64,000 nucleotides of DNA, from contig CADAUZ010000003.1 of NCBI GenBank assembly GCA_902791215.1, positions 92,301 to 156,300 of the forward strand, written 5' to 3'. Numbering within the stretch: the first letter of the stretch is position 1; each line of letters opens with the position of its first letter. The notes below the pieces were generated by a model, which was not told the DNA's origin, ran no database searches, and worked only from the letters and a program-made list of their open reading frames with translations. Shown here piece after piece: positions 62,811 to 64,000 of the stretch. This DNA comes from Oscillospiraceae bacterium (GTDB lineage: Bacteria; Bacillota; Clostridia; Oscillospirales; Oscillospiraceae). A program made the translations under genes and the position numbers.

Positions 62811-63938
62811 TTGCTTAATATCAAAAACATGCCGTGCAGAAGGATAATCGCTTTCCTCTGCGCATTTCTTCTCTTCGCGATGCTGCTGGCTCCGGTTGTC
62901 CATGCTGATTCGGCAGTCATCACCAGCGGCACCATGTATTCGTATTTTCAAACTTATAACACTTCCGGGACCTGGGTCGATCTGCAGACTCCGGCACACT
63001 GGATCACGAGCACGGGCGAAGTTGCTTATTGTCTGCAGACCAGCAAAGACAACCCATATAACGCGGCATATACCAGCATTGACGGCGGGCTTGTCTATGA
63101 CGACTACGTACTGGCCGGTCTGCGCGCTATCCTGACGCATGGTTATCCTGCCGATGACGGCGGATTCAGTGCGCAGGAAGCGCGATATGCGACCGCAAAC
63201 GCGATCCGATTCTGGCTGGCCGAGTGCCATTGTGACGGCGTGCCGCAGTATTTGAATCTGACTGTCAACGGCGACTGGATCCGCGGCAGGCCCGGTTGCG
63301 AAGATCTGTTTGACTGGTCTTTGGGGCTGCTGAATCTTGCCCGCTCCCAGACCATTGCCATAAGCGACGGCAGTCTCGTTTTTAATCCCCCGGAAATCAC
63401 GCTCACACAGAACGGACAATACTTCACCGGGACAAGCTTTCTGAGCAAGAACATTTCAGGTGAATACAGTCTGATGGACGATATGCCGGACGGTAAGATC
63501 ATAACCGGGCACACGGGAGTGCAAAGCGAGAATCTGACGATCCAGATTCCGACAAGCTATCCGAACAGCAGCTATACACTTTGTGCCTACGGCTTCGACG
63601 AGACCCCCGCCGCGAGACTGTTTTTCTGGGCGCCGTCTGCTGCCAACCAGCAGCGAATCGTGACCTATGTCCTGGACGATATGGAAAAGACCTTTGTGAG
63701 GGGCTTTTTGAAGGTAAACACGCCGAGCGCTTCGGTTCAACCGCAGAAAGGCAGCCTTCGTATCTCCAAAACGGATGACGGCGGCAATCCTTTGTCAGGC
63801 GTCGGTTTTACGCTTTACGACAGCTATGGTCAGGCGCTCACCACACAGCGTACAGACAGTTCCGGCGTTGTGACTTTCTCTGATTTGACCCTCGGTGATT
63901 ATTATGGGTCAATCACTTTTTCTGTGGGATGCCGGTAA
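62811..63938 (+). CDS. Thioester-type surface protein with Cna-B domain, C-terminus replaced
   Basis: 375-residue secreted protein. Signal peptide (RRIIAFLCAFLLFAMLLAPV), a TQXA-like thioester domain (VAYCLQTSKDNPY with Cys74; the TQxA position reads TANA, so the usual Gln is absent), then a SpaA/Cna-B fold (LRISKTDDGGNPLSGVGFTL). The Cna-B strand is lost after LGDYY, ending GSITFSVGCR, and no sortase signal or wall anchor follows. The start is TTG 62811 with AGGAGG 6 bases upstream, better than ATG 62775. Probably interrupted by an insertion; family role is adhesion. Confidence 0.78.
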   Translation: MLNIKNMPCRRIIAFLCAFLLFAMLLAPVVHADSAVITSGTMYSYFQTYNTSGTWVDLQTPAHWITSTGEVAYCLQTSKDNPYNAAYTSIDGGLVYDDYVLAGLRAILTHGYPADDGGFSAQEARYATANAIRFWLAECHCDGVPQYLNLTVNGDWIRGRPGCEDLFDWSLGLLNLARSQTIAISDGSLVFNPPEITLTQNGQYFTGTSFLSKNISGEYSLMDDMPDGKIITGHTGVQSENLTIQIPTSYPNSSYTLCAYGFDETPAARLFFWAPSAANQQRIVTYVLDDMEKTFVRGFLKVNTPSASVQPQKGSLRISKTDDGGNPLSGVGFTLYDSYGQALTTQRTDSSGVVTFSDLTLGDYYGSITFSVGCR

Positions 63939-64000
63939 AGGCATCGAGCAAATGAATTGAATAAAGAAGAGCCATCCGCTAAGATGGGGTACTGTCTTCC
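63905..64000. mobile_element. Possible left end of an inserted element
   Basis: From about 63905 the sequence stops resembling a Cna-B domain and becomes AT-rich non-coding DNA, with no ORF to the window end. This may be the tip of an insertion sequence or intron. Too little is visible to name it. Confidence 0.3.

Overview
The window is about 64 kb of a fairly GC-rich, spore-forming Firmicute chromosome. The complete spoIIIAA-AH operon, CotJ spore-coat genes, a CIRCE/HrcA-type groESL operon and the clostridial core order spoIIIA - asp23 - nusB - xseA - xseB - ispA - dxs - tlyA - ppnK - argR - recN point to an anaerobic gut clostridium. Oscillospirales (Oscillibacter/Flavonifractor-like) is my best guess, inferred from protein style and not proven. 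No tRNA, rRNA or CRISPR array was seen.

Layout. 1-4.5 kb: RNase J (cut by the window edge), recR, rpe, an xpaC-telA pair and a YbaK/EbsC deacylase. 4.5-8.5 kb: a large secreted mosaic protein (papain-like CHAP region, tandem repeats, InlB repeats, BspA-like LRR) divergent from a small XRE regulator; an inverted repeat sits inside the secreted gene's promoter. 8.6-15.2 kb: two membrane EAL proteins with degenerate GGDEF domains, a putative HExxH metalloprotein, a HTH/low-complexity protein and an HD-domain protein. 15.4-19.7 kb: a TetR-monooxygenase-flavodoxin operon divergent from cotJAB (a natural fusion) and cotJC, then tyrS.

19.9-22.8 kb looks like a phase-variation locus. A secreted Ig-like/InlB-repeat protein is split by a one-base slip at an A7 tract. 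Upstream is a 352-bp segment bounded by perfect 26-bp inverted repeats, each with 9-bp arms and an 8-bp asymmetric centre. A good sigma-A promoter inside it currently points away from the gene. A lone tyrosine recombinase follows. Between segment and recombinase lies a 28-codon hydrophobic ORF converging on a possible small RNA, which resembles a type I toxin-antitoxin layout.

23-43.7 kb is mostly housekeeping: the recN-to-spoIIIA block on the minus strand, a HAD phosphatase, a P-type ATPase-like protein that has lost its TGE, CPC and GDGxND signatures, a DUF554 membrane protein, an rRNA methyltransferase and groES-groEL.

43.7-64 kb is an integrative/conjugative element that begins directly after groEL. 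It carries two DNA-binding-like proteins, a cargo trio (DUF362 ferredoxin, GNAT, nitroreductase), and then a co-directional type IV secretion operon: pilin-like VirB2, TrbL/VirB6, NlpC/P60-3D wall hydrolase, PrgI, VirB4, two accessory proteins (DUF5697- and DUF6100-like), a further accessory protein, VirD4, an S1-domain protein, and a truncated thioester-type surface protein. The operon starts from a promoter with an operator-like dyad and an early intrinsic terminator. A six-copy palindromic AATACGTATT array with helical phasing lies between virB4 and the DUF5697 gene. The relaxase and integrase are not in the window and presumably lie beyond its right end.
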